Below, piece by piece: positions 17,775 through 27,268 of a DNA stretch of 64,000 nucleotides (its first letter is position 1; the number at the start of each line of letters is the position of its first letter). The position numbers and the translations under genes are program-made. The notes below the pieces were generated by a model. It saw nothing but the letters and a program-made list of their open reading frames with translations, did not search any database and was not told the DNA's origin. Source of the stretch: Lachnospiraceae bacterium UBA7729 (GTDB taxonomy: Bacteria; Bacillota; Clostridia; Lachnospirales; Lachnospiraceae); assembly GCA_002482005.1 (NCBI GenBank), contig DLFD01000009.1, positions 1 through 64,000 of the forward strand, in the 5' to 3' direction.

Positions 17775-19184
17775 TCAGGATGCCTTCGTTTCCGCCTCCT
17801 GCGTCAGCGTGTAAGTGATCTTCATGGTCTTTTCCGCCGTTTTCTCCACAGTCTGGGTCAGGTTGTTGATGGAAGCCAGATACGGCGTCAGGATGTAGAC
17901 TGTCCGGTACTCATTTCCGTAGGAACCTCCCCACTGCACGAGGTAGTTCTTGTACTGGAAAATGGGCGAAACCGCATCCTCCAGCCGTACCGCACCGCCG
18001 ACCTTCGTCACCTTATCTGACGCGTCCAGGATGAAATCCCATCCCATGATCAGCCCGTTCACGACCGTCATATAGACCTCGCAGCTGCCGGACTCGCAAA
18101 GCGGCTTTAAGGCAGAAGTAAATCCGAACGGGATCAGTGTGACATCTGTCTGGTTGTTGGCGTTGATCTTGTAGATCCCCTTCTTGTTGTAAGCCACCAC
18201 ATACAGATAGCCGCCCCGCATCACGGAATAAATGTTCCTCTCCGGATAGCTTGTCGCCTCATCTCTGGTCCCGATTCGGTGAAGATAAGCCTTCGTCAGC
18301 GTCCAGGAGCCGTCCGTCATCGTGAGATCATCCTTCTTGATCTTCACCCAGGTGACCGTCGCATTGCCGGACGAATTCCCTTCCGAGGAAAATCCGTACC
18401 AGTAACCATCCCCTCCGTCAAAGAAATCTCCCCAGACGCTGTAATCATCTCCCCACACGAATGAAGTCGTCGCTACGGATTTTTCCTCAAGAATCGAGGT
18501 CGTCGAATCGTTCAGCTGCTCATTCAGCCCGATGGTAAAGGTCGGGACCCGCAGCTTTCGGATCACAACTGCGGAATCCTTATAAGTAATCGAGGTCAGG
18601 ATCTCCTTCTCCCAGTCAAAAGCGACGGCGTTAAAAAGCATCTGCTTCCTGGCATCCGCCACATCTCCGATGTTCACCCTCTTCATCATCTGAAAGGTCG
18701 CCTTGGTCCCCGCAGAGCTTCCGAAGGCATTCGCCCCGCCCCAGCAGGAGGTCAGAGCCGCTGCCGCAATCGTCCCGTTGCCCTGGGAAGGCGTAAACTC
18801 CCAAACGAACTTGTAACCGTTGTCCAGTGCCTTGCTCTCCGACTGGTTCAGGCTCCCTCTCGCCACATCTGCCGTAGAATTCACGTTGTTGGAGGCATAG
18901 GCCACCGGCAGATTGTCCGTCGGCGGGTAAATGTTCGCCACAGCCTCCGTCAATGGCTTTGAGAATAATAAGATTCCGCCGATCAGCTTCGGACAGATCG
19001 GCAGCATGGTCTTGTACCACTCCACCTCGTTGATCGTATCGCCGGTCGTATAATGGATCCCGAAGGGATTGTAGGCAAAGAGGTCGTTCACTGCCTCCGT
19101 GATCATGTTCTCCTCCGTGACCGTCTCCACCGCCCCCGTATTGGAATCTGTGAGCTCGATGGTCATCCTTCCCTTTAAATTCAT
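17775..19184 (-). CDS. phage tail/baseplate-associated protein, unknown family
   Basis: 469 residues from the ATG at 19184 (GGGAGG 6 nt upstream). Begins MNLKGRMTIELTDSNTGAVE and is rich in beta-type, Gly/Ser/Trp/Tyr segments (WGDDYSVWGDFFDGGDGYWY), suggesting a repeated beta structure such as a receptor-binding or tail-tip protein. It overlaps the Tal-like gene upstream by 4 bp and lies just before the lysis gene, the usual site for host-binding proteins. I do not recognise a named family. Confidence 0.65.
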   Translation of the reverse strand: MNLKGRMTIELTDSNTGAVETVTEENMITEAVNDLFAYNPFGIHYTTGDTINEVEWYKTMLPICPKLIGGILLFSKPLTEAVANIYPPTDNLPVAYASNNVNSTADVARGSLNQSESKALDNGYKFVWEFTPSQGNGTIAAAALTSCWGGANAFGSSAGTKATFQMMKRVNIGDVADARKQMLFNAVAFDWEKEILTSITYKDSAVVIRKLRVPTFTIGLNEQLNDSTTSILEEKSVATTSFVWGDDYSVWGDFFDGGDGYWYGFSSEGNSSGNATVTWVKIKKDDLTMTDGSWTLTKAYLHRIGTRDEATSYPERNIYSVMRGGYLYVVAYNKKGIYKINANNQTDVTLIPFGFTSALKPLCESGSCEVYMTVVNGLIMGWDFILDASDKVTKVGGAVRLEDAVSPIFQYKNYLVQWGGSYGNEYRTVYILTPYLASINNLTQTVEKTAEKTMKITYTLTQEAETKAS

Positions 19185-21163
19185 GCTGTACCTCCCGTCT
19201 CTATGATCTGCCCGAAGGCGCCTACCTTCTGCCTTCCGGTGATGGTGTCGCTCCAATAATAATTGACGACCCACTTCACTTCCTTCTCCATAGCTTCCGT
19301 AAATGCGATCGGCCTGATCGCTGCCGTCAGCCTGAAGGGCTGGATCTTCTCATCGATTGCAATCTTGCCGTCCCAGGCTTCCTTTGCCGCCATGGACTGG
19401 CCGCTGATCGATGCGATAACGTCACCGACTTCAATCCTCCCGGTCCCGCCGGTCATCCTCAGATACACGTTGAAGGTATTCGTGTAATTGGCGATGACGT
19501 TCTCGATCGGATAATAAAGGCTCAGGATATGCTTTCCGGAATGCCAGGTCTCCACCGGCACCGGCGTCGTCAGCTTCGTGTCATTGAATTCATAGGTAAT
19601 GACGCCCTCTGCCTGCCCGTCCGTCTCGATCGTGACCGGCAGCGTCACCTGGACGACTGTCTCTGACGTGCTGGAGGATTCTGCAGTGGTATCCGTTCCG
19701 CCTGCATCCGTGCTTCCGCTTGTGTCGCCGGTTCCGGATCCGGCCGTATCCGTACTTCCGGAAATATCTCCGGTTCCCGTGTCAGCAGAATCCGATGAAC
19801 CGCTATCAGTGCCGCCTGATTCCGATGCTCCTGATGCCGCACTCACCGCCAGCGCCGGGATAGTAATGCTTCCGGTCGCCTCCCCGGTCTTCGTCACAGC
19901 CTTCGACGCCACATTGATCATGACCTGCCCGAAGAACTGGACATGATTTGCTTCCGATGTCGCGAACTGGATACTGATGATCTTCTTGTCTGTCTCCGCC
20001 ACATCAATGACAGAAGCATTGGTAAAGGTATGGATCCCGATCTTGCCCTGCTCAATGGAATTCATCAGCCCGGCGATGTTCTTGTCATTCTTGGACTTCG
20101 ACTGGGCCAGGAGCGGATTCTTGCCGACGCACTTCAGCGTCTCCTTGCCGCCGATCTTGATCTCCATAGAGGTAATGGCTGCCAGCTGACTTGCGTCCGC
20201 CTGTCCTCCGGAAAAGGTCAGCACATCCCCAAGGTCCAGCGCCGGATTCCCGATCGTGTCCGACTCGAATGGTACATACCGGATCTGGGCAATGTCGTTC
20301 AGGATGTTCCTGCAGAGCATCTCCCTGGTCTCTTCCAGACCGAACTGCAGGAGCGGATTTACACCCAGGTTCATGGTCAGCGCATCGTCCGTCTCCAGGG
20401 CATAGTATTCAGCGATCTCGGTCCGCCGGTTCGTGGAATTGACCGCCGTATATCTGGTGATGAAATCTGAGAAGCTGGAGGAGAACCGGTGCTTCGCCTC
20501 GTAGGTCTGAACAGGGCTCATGCCATACTTTCGAAGCTCCAGCTTTCCTTCCCGGTTAATAACAAAAAAGCCTGAAAGGACCTGCCCAACGTAATAAAGG
20601 CAGTCCCTGTAGGTCTCGATATCATTTTCCGTATAGATGGACAGCGCCTGTGTCCCGTTGGTCATGGCCTCGATCTGCTCTTTCGTCTGCGCCATCTCCA
20701 CTTTGCAGGCCTTGCAGCACAAAGCAATGAAGTCATACGGCGTCCCAATGGTCTCAAAGCCATTGAAGTTTCGCTCGAACCGGAGCATGTAGTCATAGCC
20801 CTTCAGCTCCAGCGTTCTGACCTTCCGGTTTGCCTCCGAGACCTCGAAAATTCCCATCGGAACCGTTTCATAGGACCCATCCGCAAGCTCCAGATGATAG
20901 TACAGCTCGACCTTGGCGTCCTTCAGTGTGTACCGGTCGATGGAGGAGAATAATGAGATCCCGAACTCCGCGGCATACACCGTCCCAAGCTCAATCTCCG
21001 AAGACCCGCCGCACTGAGCGGAAATGTATCCGGATCCCTTCACGATATCCCCCGGACCGAACTCATAGACCGCCCCGTCGGTCGTCGTAATCTTCCCCGT
21101 CCAGTAATAATGGCGGGTTTTCATCTGTACCGCCTGTAGAAACACATCACTCACCGGATACAT
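19181..21163 (-). CDS. phage tail-associated (Tal-like) protein with Ser/Gly/Thr linker
   Basis: 660 residues. The N-terminal part (MYPVSDVFLQAVQMKTRHYY, RTLELKGYDYMLRFERNFNG) is like the tail tip/endopeptidase-hub proteins of siphophages. Residues about 455-525 are a low-complexity linker of SGSTDTAGSGTGD-type repeats, followed by a C-terminal beta domain. It would form the tail tip contacting the host. The repetitive linker DNA could vary in length. The rest of the virion genes are missing from this window. Confidence 0.75.
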   Translation of the reverse strand: MYPVSDVFLQAVQMKTRHYYWTGKITTTDGAVYEFGPGDIVKGSGYISAQCGGSSEIELGTVYAAEFGISLFSSIDRYTLKDAKVELYYHLELADGSYETVPMGIFEVSEANRKVRTLELKGYDYMLRFERNFNGFETIGTPYDFIALCCKACKVEMAQTKEQIEAMTNGTQALSIYTENDIETYRDCLYYVGQVLSGFFVINREGKLELRKYGMSPVQTYEAKHRFSSSFSDFITRYTAVNSTNRRTEIAEYYALETDDALTMNLGVNPLLQFGLEETREMLCRNILNDIAQIRYVPFESDTIGNPALDLGDVLTFSGGQADASQLAAITSMEIKIGGKETLKCVGKNPLLAQSKSKNDKNIAGLMNSIEQGKIGIHTFTNASVIDVAETDKKIISIQFATSEANHVQFFGQVMINVASKAVTKTGEATGSITIPALAVSAASGASESGGTDSGSSDSADTGTGDISGSTDTAGSGTGDTSGSTDAGGTDTTAESSSTSETVVQVTLPVTIETDGQAEGVITYEFNDTKLTTPVPVETWHSGKHILSLYYPIENVIANYTNTFNVYLRMTGGTGRIEVGDVIASISGQSMAAKEAWDGKIAIDEKIQPFRLTAAIRPIAFTEAMEKEVKWVVNYYWSDTITGRQKVGAFGQIIETGGTA

Positions 21164-21187
21164 ACCCCGCCTCCTTCCTTATTTATG

Positions 21188-21221
21188 GCAAAAGAAAAGA
21201 GACCGGACTGCTCCGATCTCT
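21188..21221 (-). terminator. intrinsic terminator after the hydrolase gene
   Basis: On the minus strand AGAGATCGGA and TCCGGTCTCT pair across a 4-nt loop (one G-U pair), followed by TTTTCTTTT. It lies about 80 bp past the alpha/beta-hydrolase stop and just before the Tal-like gene, so the inserted pair has its own transcription end. Confidence 0.75.
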
Positions 21222-21303
21222 TGAAATCATTGGCTTCAATCGCCGTTAAATGCCTCGACAACTGGGATTTGTATGTCAACGCAGACGATGCGGTTTCTAT
21301 CAG

Positions 21304-22167
21304 TTACAGTCTTTCTTCGATAAACCTCTGTGTGCTTTTCACATAGGGTTCAACCTTATATAGAGTGGCTGTATGTCCTCCGTGAACCATTGTTACCACA
21401 GCATCGGGGAATATTTCGATAAGTTCATTCTTCGCTTCCTCAGAAAAGGCTTTATCATCCGTAGGCAGAACAAGCAGCACATTTTTGTCTGCTTTTTGAT
21501 ATTCCTGCATTGTAATTGGTTTGACCTTTGCCACGCTGATCATAAGAGAGGTCATATGAATATCGAATTCTTTTGTGTAATTGCCGTACACCCATGCAAA
21601 GAAATCTTCCATATAGCTTCGATCCGCTCTGGCTTCATTCTCCATACCGACCATTTTTTTCGATACTCTGAATAAGAGATTACGAATCCAACGGTAGGGA
21701 ATGATTTTCATAAGCGGCAGCAATATACCGTAAATTTTATATTGCTTTTTCAAATCTTTTAAGGCGGAATTACTCAACGCCGAGGTGGAGTAGAGTGCAT
21801 AGGCGACATCATCATTTTGATATTTCCGCAGCACAAGTTGAGATAAGAAACCGCCAAGGGATGCACCGATAAAAACGGGATATTTGATTTCCAACTTCTT
21901 TATAAGTTGAATGACAAAATCCGCAAGCTCCTCAATATCGTTAATCTCCATTGGGTAATCAAAGGTTAAAATCCGATAATCCTGTTCCATTTGTTTCAGA
22001 TGATTAAACCAGACAATACTAAAGCCTGTTCCGCCAACCAGATATACCAATGTGACCTTGCTGTTTGAGTTGCCGCATAGCAGGTATTTTACCCCTATGC
22101 TATCCACATTTGTTTCGGAAAAGGGATGTGTATCTTGAAATGCTTGCAATTCTTCATTAAATGACAT
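21304..22167 (-). CDS. alpha/beta hydrolase inserted in the phage tail module
   Basis: 287 residues from the ATG at 22167 (AAGGAG 7 nt upstream). VTLVYLVGGTGFSIVWFNHL gives the oxyanion turn, GASLGG the nucleophile elbow (Ser), LLVLPTDDKAF the acid region and MVHGGHTATLY the His, so the triad looks complete. Substrate unknown. The DNA is clearly more AT-rich than the phage genes on both sides. Together with the TIGR04076 gene it forms a foreign pair between two tail genes. Confidence 0.8.
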   Translation of the reverse strand: MSFNEELQAFQDTHPFSETNVDSIGVKYLLCGNSNSKVTLVYLVGGTGFSIVWFNHLKQMEQDYRILTFDYPMEINDIEELADFVIQLIKKLEIKYPVFIGASLGGFLSQLVLRKYQNDDVAYALYSTSALSNSALKDLKKQYKIYGILLPLMKIIPYRWIRNLLFRVSKKMVGMENEARADRSYMEDFFAWVYGNYTKEFDIHMTSLMISVAKVKPITMQEYQKADKNVLLVLPTDDKAFSEEAKNELIEIFPDAVVTMVHGGHTATLYKVEPYVKSTQRFIEERL

Positions 22168-22222
22168 TTTTTGTCTCCTTGTCAACCTCCGATTTTCCGG
22201 TTTCAAAAACAGGAGTTTGGGG

Positions 22223-22633
22223 TTAACCTGTATAAGCATCGTCTGCTGTGTTTTTGAAATTTTGTTTTTCCAACCATTGTTTTTCTTCTTCATTTTCAGG
22301 AATATCAATTCTCTCAATTTTGAAGATAACAGGTCGTGTACCGTCATTGCAACAGGCAATCATCATTCTCTCATCATTTGTCCACTTATGCATAATTGAG
22401 CCACCCTGCAAAGCAGTATAAACATATCTGCTAATAGCATCCCATGCTTCTCCGCAGAACTTCCCATTCATCAGATGGTAGAAATCATCACGCTCACTGG
22501 TTCTTTTAAGAAGAAAAGTGTCTCCCGCCTTAAAGCAAGGGCATGGACCAGATTTTGGATTTGCAAGATATTTTTCTTGTAAATCGGAAAATACTTTTGT
22601 TTCTAATACTGTTATTTTACATTCATGTTGCAT
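22223..22633 (-). CDS. TIGR04076 family protein
   Basis: 136 residues. HECKITVLETKVFSDLQEKY, GPCPCFKAGDTFLL and GKFCGEAWDAISRYVYTAL match the small TIGR04076 family of unknown function, with the conserved CPxF turn and EAW. AT-rich like the hydrolase downstream and probably co-transcribed with it (55 bp apart). Confidence 0.75.
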   Translation of the reverse strand: MQHECKITVLETKVFSDLQEKYLANPKSGPCPCFKAGDTFLLKRTSERDDFYHLMNGKFCGEAWDAISRYVYTALQGGSIMHKWTNDERMMIACCNDGTRPVIFKIERIDIPENEEEKQWLEKQNFKNTADDAYTG

Positions 22634-22700
22634 ATTATCAACTCCTCATCAAATTCTGATTTGTTTTATTCATCATATCAGTCTTGACTGATTCACTCAA

Positions 22701-23063
22701 TCAGAATTCTCTTAGCGTGAAAGAAACGTTCCACAAGCCTCCATAGCTGGTATCCTGCACCAGCTTTGCCTTGAAGCCGTCTATATACATCTCCGCTGTC
22801 TTCACGGCTGCCGTCTCCGGATCATAATACTTCACCGAGATGGATGGCTTGTTCTTAAAAGCCGTCAGTCTCTTTAACCATGAAGGGCTTACGGAAAAAG
22901 ATACAGGGATCTCCGCGACCCCTGTCCGCACGATATCTCTCTGAGTCGTCCCGGCCTCTGTCTCCCCGCCGGAGTCCGCCTCCGCATCGGAAAGCTGCAC
23001 TTCATAGGAGTCCGGTCTGGGAATCGCCACATTATCAAAGGTCAGATATTGTATAAAAGCCAT
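22701..23063 (-). CDS. small phage tail protein
   Basis: 120 residues: MAFIQYLTFDNVAIPRPDSY, an acidic DAEADSGGETEAG stretch and VSFTLREF at the end. Its GC-rich DNA and place directly after the tape-measure end suggest a distal-tail or connector protein of the same phage. The family name is unknown to me. Confidence 0.6.
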   Translation of the reverse strand: MAFIQYLTFDNVAIPRPDSYEVQLSDAEADSGGETEAGTTQRDIVRTGVAEIPVSFSVSPSWLKRLTAFKNKPSISVKYYDPETAAVKTAEMYIDGFKAKLVQDTSYGGLWNVSFTLREF

Positions 23064-23067
23064 TTCC

Positions 23068-23268
23068 TCACCTTCCTCCCGATCTCAGATTCTGCCGGTT
23101 CTGCGCAGTAACGACCATCTCATCCAGGAGCGTTCCGCCAACATACACAGGGATAGTAATGTCTCCGCCGGCTGCACCGATTGCCTGCGCAAGCACCGCG
23201 GTCTGTCCGGCAACTGCCTTGATCTTGAGATCCCTATCATTGCCCCGACAGAATCCATTCCACATCGC
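23068..23268 (-). pseudogene. C-terminal end of a phage tape-measure protein
   Basis: Reads AGGDITIPVYVGGTLLDEMV and TAQNRQNLRSGGR to the stop. GGxxxIPVYIGG plus NxxSGG endings are the usual C-terminus of siphophage tape-measure proteins. Everything upstream is replaced by the DUF4417 gene on the other strand at about 23275, so only some 65 residues of a protein normally several hundred to over a thousand long remain. Confidence 0.7.
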
Positions 23269-23289
23269 CTCATTTCTTTTTCAAAGGCA

Positions 23290-23805
23290 ATGCAAACGAA
23301 TGATTATGATCAATGGGTTCATTTTTACGAAGATGATGTGAAGTTTGAGCGAGTATGGAATCGTCCACATAGTTATCTTAGCAAGTTAAGCTGTTTTAAC
23401 GGAGTCATCACTCCTGACTTCAGTCTCTATCGCGATATGCCCCTTGTAATGCAAGAGTGGAATACGTATCGTGGCAAAGCGCTCGGGTGCTGGTGGCAAG
23501 CAAAAGGATTAAATGTACTTCCTAACGTCCGATTTAGCGATTACAGATCATTTTCTTTTTGCTGTCAAGGTATACCTAAGAACTCAACCATCTGTATAGG
23601 TTCTCATGGTTGTCTTAAAGTTGCAGAAGATCGCAGAGAATTTAAGGCAGGTCTCCAATCTGTCATCAATGAACTTCACCCTACCCTGATTATCTTTTAT
23701 GGAGCGGTCCCATCGGATATACTTCAAATATGTATTTCCCATCAGATAAAGGTCATAGCATTCAAAAGTGAATATGCCCTCAGCAGAAAGAAGGTGAGGG
23801 TATAA
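23290..23805 (+). CDS. DUF4417 family protein, probably N-terminally cut
   Basis: 171 residues. VHFYEDDVKFERVWNRPHSYL, GVITPDFSLYRDMPLVMQ and LGCWWQAKGLNVLPNVRFSD match DUF4417, a family of unknown function often on mobile elements. The family usually has more residues before the WVHFY segment; here the reading begins at the junction with the tape-measure remnant. It overlaps the next gene as TAATG. Confidence 0.75.
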   Translation: MQTNDYDQWVHFYEDDVKFERVWNRPHSYLSKLSCFNGVITPDFSLYRDMPLVMQEWNTYRGKALGCWWQAKGLNVLPNVRFSDYRSFSFCCQGIPKNSTICIGSHGCLKVAEDRREFKAGLQSVINELHPTLIIFYGAVPSDILQICISHQIKVIAFKSEYALSRKKVRV

Positions 23806-24264
23806 TGGGGGCTGGATATCATGGTGGTTTTGGAAATTCCAAAGGGTCAAAACCAACAAAGCGAAAAGTCGAATCACTCAAGAAGCCTATCAGAAAGCCA
23901 ATTTTTTTCATCAAGCGGTCATGTAACCTTATCAAGCATTAAAGCCCGTGCTGAACACTTCTTAGGTAAATCCCCGGTAAAATTGGCAAAAGAATTACAT
24001 CGCTATGGTTATAAAACAAAAATACGACCTTCAACACATTCAACTTCCAAGGCCAAAATCATCGTTACTCTCAATAGTAACAATGAACGAAATATTCAGC
24101 AAATTCAGGTTTCACCTGGAAGCAGACGACATGGCAATATACCATATGTAAAAATCAGTACTACTGATTATGGAAGGATAAAGATAATTGGCGGCTCTCC
24201 TTCTGAATATAAAACTGATGGCAAAGAAAAAGCACATTTGATTTTTAGGAGGGATAAAAAATGA
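23805..24264 (+). pseudogene. toxin-like protein interrupted at a run of seven T
   Basis: ATG at 23805 overlaps the DUF4417 stop and has GGTGAGGG before it. It reads MGAGYHGGFGNSKGSKPTKR, a start I associate with small Firmicute toxin-like proteins. After 23902-23908 (seven T) this frame ends, while the next frame continues as SSSGHVTLSSIKARAEHFLG to 24264. Removing one T rejoins them into a 152-residue protein with a basic C-terminal domain (SRRHGNIPYVKIS, EKAHLIF), which looks like a nuclease-type polymorphic toxin, though I cannot name the family. Either broken or switchable by slippage. Confidence 0.55.
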
Positions 24265-24713
24265 TCACAGTCAGTCCATATAAAGGATATGATAATATCA
24301 ATTTCAAGATGAGTTATGATGAAGTACGTACATTGTTACAATCCGAGCGCACTCCTTATAATACCGAACACTGGCCAAACAAAGGCTGTACACCGGAAGT
24401 AGCCTGGGACATCATTCGTATCGGGGCTAGTATCAGTTTGTTCTTCGCCAAGGGGAGAATGTTCAAAATCTATTTTGAAAACAGCTTCGACGGCAAACTC
24501 GAAAATGGTATCTGTATCGGTATGCCAATTAAAGAAGCCGAGTCTATTGACTCAACCCTAGAGTATGATGACTGGAACGAAAGCTACGCTTCAAAGCAGG
24601 GTTACTGGTTGGAAGATGATGCCGAAACAGGAAAGATTATCTCCATTTCAATTTTTATTAAAGCTTTAGAAAATGAGGAGACATTCTTCCAATACAAATG
24701 GTGTAAGAACTAA
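24261..24713 (+). CDS. immunity-like small acidic protein
   Basis: 150 residues starting MITVSPYKGYDNINFKMSYD. ATGA overlap with the toxin-like frame shows coupled translation. Aromatic- and acid-rich with no signal peptide, and its placement directly after a basic toxin-like protein suggests an immunity protein. No family recognised. A strong terminator follows. Confidence 0.55.
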   Translation: MITVSPYKGYDNINFKMSYDEVRTLLQSERTPYNTEHWPNKGCTPEVAWDIIRIGASISLFFAKGRMFKIYFENSFDGKLENGICIGMPIKEAESIDSTLEYDDWNESYASKQGYWLEDDAETGKIISISIFIKALENEETFFQYKWCKN

Positions 24714-24732
24714 TCCTCACTTCAAGATAATG

Positions 24733-24774
24733 TGTGGCTTCATTCCATCCATATGGGATGAAGTCACATTTTTT
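24733..24774 (+). terminator. intrinsic terminator after the toxin/immunity pair
   Basis: 14-bp stem (TGTGGCTTCATTCC with GGGATGAAGTCACA, two G-U pairs) with an 8-nt loop, followed by six T. It ends the rightward DUF4417/toxin/immunity unit. Confidence 0.85.
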
Positions 24775-24913
24775 ATTCAGCATCACTGTCGAACTCAGAT
24801 TTATGATAATGCTATTGGCCCATCTTTTGAATTGTTGTATTTCTGTTGTATCTTAAGTCTGGGAAGTTCCGAAAATGCCGTGCTTATGCTGGTTTGAGGG
24901 ATCCGCTCAGTCT

Positions 24914-24946
24914 ATTGCCGTGGCAGACGAATAAAATTCTGATCAT
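24914..24946 (-). other. att-like scar B: phosphatase gene 5' end
   Basis: Minus strand: AAGGA, then ATGAGG, then ATG at 24946 encoding MIRILFVCHGN before the frame departs from phosphatase sequence. It directly abuts the shortened second integrase, whose last codons (EKARKYKEK) overlap the phosphatase leader. Confidence 0.6.
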
Positions 24947-24948
24947 CC

Positions 24949-25999
24949 TCATTTTTCCTTATATTTCCGGGCTTTTTCGAAGATGCGGTCTCCATGCCCC
25001 ATCAAGTACTGCAGGGTCTTCGGATTCATCCCTGACCGCGCCATATCAGAGCAGTAAGTATGCCTGCACACATGAGGTGTCACCGGCGGCATCTGCACTT
25101 TATAGATGCTGTTGTACTTCTGGCAGATCCGCTTGAAGTAGTGTTCCCAGTGAAGGGAATACATGATCTTCCCATCCTTATCGAAGAACAGAAAGCCGCT
25201 CACCCCATCCACCATCGGCTCCGCCTTCGGAGGCCTTCTTCCGGAAATGATTCTCCGGAAGGCTTCTTCCACTTCGCCTGTCATCGGCAGCACCCTGGTT
25301 CCGTTCTCTGTCTTGGTCTTCTCGATATAGTAGCCGCCTCTGCCGCGCTTCTGAAGCTGACGCTCGATGTTGATCGTGTGTTTCTTAAAATCAATGTCGG
25401 ACACGGTCAGCCCGCAGAACTCGGAGATTCTCATCCCGGTCCGGAAGAGAACCAGGATGCCGTCATAGTATCGGGCATAGTGCTTATCCTCTCTTACGAA
25501 CTTCAGGAACTTTCTCTCCTGGTCACTTGTCAGGGCGTTCCTGCGGACGGAATCATTGACCACAGCGTCGGCCAGCTCGAAGGCAAACGGATTTTTTCGA
25601 ATCAGATCAGTCTGAGATTCTGACCAGATCGATCCGCTTCTGTCCGAAAGGGTCCCTGCTCAGGCGGTTAATCACTGTCTGGTATCCTGTCCGTGTCGTA
25701 GGTCTTACACCGCTTCTTGTGGCTGTGTATTTTTCCACCAGCTCCAGTACGGTGTAATTCCCGCCATCCGTGCGGATGTGATCAAACAGATCCGCCTGAA
25801 TATTCTTCTCCAGTTCCCTGAGAGAAGCCTTGCATCTCTTCCCCTTCGGGGTCGGATCATTTTTGTCAAGCCGCCAGCTGTAGACGTAGCGCGTCTTTCC
25901 ATTTTCATCCGTATACTTATACCGGTATTGACCGGCGGGAAGCTGAACTTCCCCATTGTGCAGAATGCGTCCTCTGTTATCTCTCCTTTTCTCTGTCAT
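24949..25999 (-). pseudogene. int: broken Tn916-type integrase
   Basis: The N-terminal part (25607-25999, from MTEKRRDNRGRILHNGEVQL) and C-terminal part (24949-25563) are the same family as the intact int at 10937. Between VRISD and IRKNPFAFELAD about 40 residues of the core-binding domain are missing and the frame changes. The C-terminus is also replaced: after YLMGHG the chain reads DRIFEKARKYKEK and stops, so the segment with the catalytic tyrosine is lost. It cannot be a working recombinase. Confidence 0.85.
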
Positions 26000-26165
26000 T
26001 TGCTGTTTCTCCCTTCATAAAAAAGAAGAACCAGCCGCAATATAATCGAATTATACTACAGCCGGCCGCCCATGACATCTGCCAACTTTCCGCGGCAGAA
26101 CCACCGGCAGTATCAGCAGATAACTTGTGTTCATCTATTCGGTCCCCATGCAGATTCATTCTCTC

Positions 26166-26375
26166 TTACAGACAGGTAGCTCTGTCCAGATATTCCGCAA
26201 AACGGATTCTCTTGATCCGGACATGGCTTCCGATCTCCAAAAGGAAATCCGCGTTCTGGTTCGCGGCAATGATCTGCCTCAGCTTCTTCTCTCCGATTCC
26301 GAAATACTCAGCTGCCTCCGGGATGCTGAGCGAATACTTTTCCCACGATGGTATCCCTATTCTGTTTTCCTGCAT
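26166..26375 (-). CDS. xis: excisionase-like protein of the broken element
   Basis: 69 residues: SWEKYSLSIPEAAEYFGIGE and a basic second half, homologous by eye to the Xis at 12318. It lies about 165 bp upstream of the broken int and shows no lesion, though without its integrase its role would be in trans. Confidence 0.82.
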   Translation of the reverse strand: MQENRIGIPSWEKYSLSIPEAAEYFGIGEKKLRQIIAANQNADFLLEIGSHVRIKRIRFAEYLDRATCL

Positions 26376-26947
26376 TCATCTTCTCCTGTTCCGTTTTTCC
26401 CCGCCTTATCTGCGGCGGAGGCATTCCCCACGGCAGATACTGAGGCAGCACATTTCCTCCTGAAAGCCCGTGATAGCAAGCATTGAGGCATGAGGCACTT
26501 GATTTTCAGGTTGACGGAAAATCTCCTCATACAATTCAAATTCAATGGGTATCCGCAGTTTCTTCTGCCTACTGCCTCATCTCTCCACGAATTGCGTCTG
26601 CTGTGCTTCTTCCTTTATGGCTTTTCTGTGTCTGTTCCTCCACTTTATGTGCCTGTTCCTCCATTTCGCCTTAGCTGAATTACACCCGGATGTGAATCGC
26701 AAGCGTCTTCTTCTGTACGTCGATGACTCTTACAGAAGGTCTCAGAACGAATCGGTATTCACATCCACATGCACTCCTCTGTATCCCCTCACGCGTTTGT
26801 TTGCGCCGATACTGATGTTCTTGACGTATTGGATCCCCAATTTTTTCTGGTCCCGCCTCAGGTGCTGGGAAAATGTCCGTCCCTGAAAAGTGTTCCGTTC
26901 GCGACATGGATCCTGTCCATCTGTATCTCCGGTTCCCCTGTGTAGCT
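26376..26947. other. degenerate region with no intact gene
   Basis: 570 bp in which minus-strand frames break repeatedly (for example QYVKNISIGANKRVRGYRG near 26790-26860, then stops). These look like debris of mobile-element genes that I cannot name. No RNA gene or clear promoter seen. Confidence 0.5.
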
Positions 26948-27268
26948 TTATATTCTCAAAGCATCCGTCAGTCGGTCGATCGTTCTCGCGACTCCCTTTT
27001 TGATATACGGTTCGATGATCCGCAGAATTTCTGCCTAAAGTTTTTCTTCGTCGACCTGACCGTCAACATCAAAAAACTTATCATGATAGCTTCTGATGGG
27101 ATGTCCTTCAAGAAACTCTTTGCAGAATTCGATCTCATTGATCGTCTCGCCGTCGAACCAACTGGGACATTTTTCATCATCGCTCTGCGAAACCAGGCCA
27201 CTCCTCTGGATCAGTTTCACCAGTTCCATCATCTGCGGTCCTGAAAGATCCCTGACTGTCTCCCTCAA
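26948..27268 (-). pseudogene. mobile-element protein with in-frame amber
   Basis: Reads LSGPQMMELVKLIQRSGL, SWFDGETINEIEFCKEFL and DVDGQVDEEKL, then TAG, then in the same frame AEILRIIEPYIKKGVARTID to TAA at 26948. Good coding continuity across the TAG suggests a recent nonsense mutation. Start uncertain (TTG at 27268 or the ATG pair in PQMMEL). Family unknown. Confidence 0.5.
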
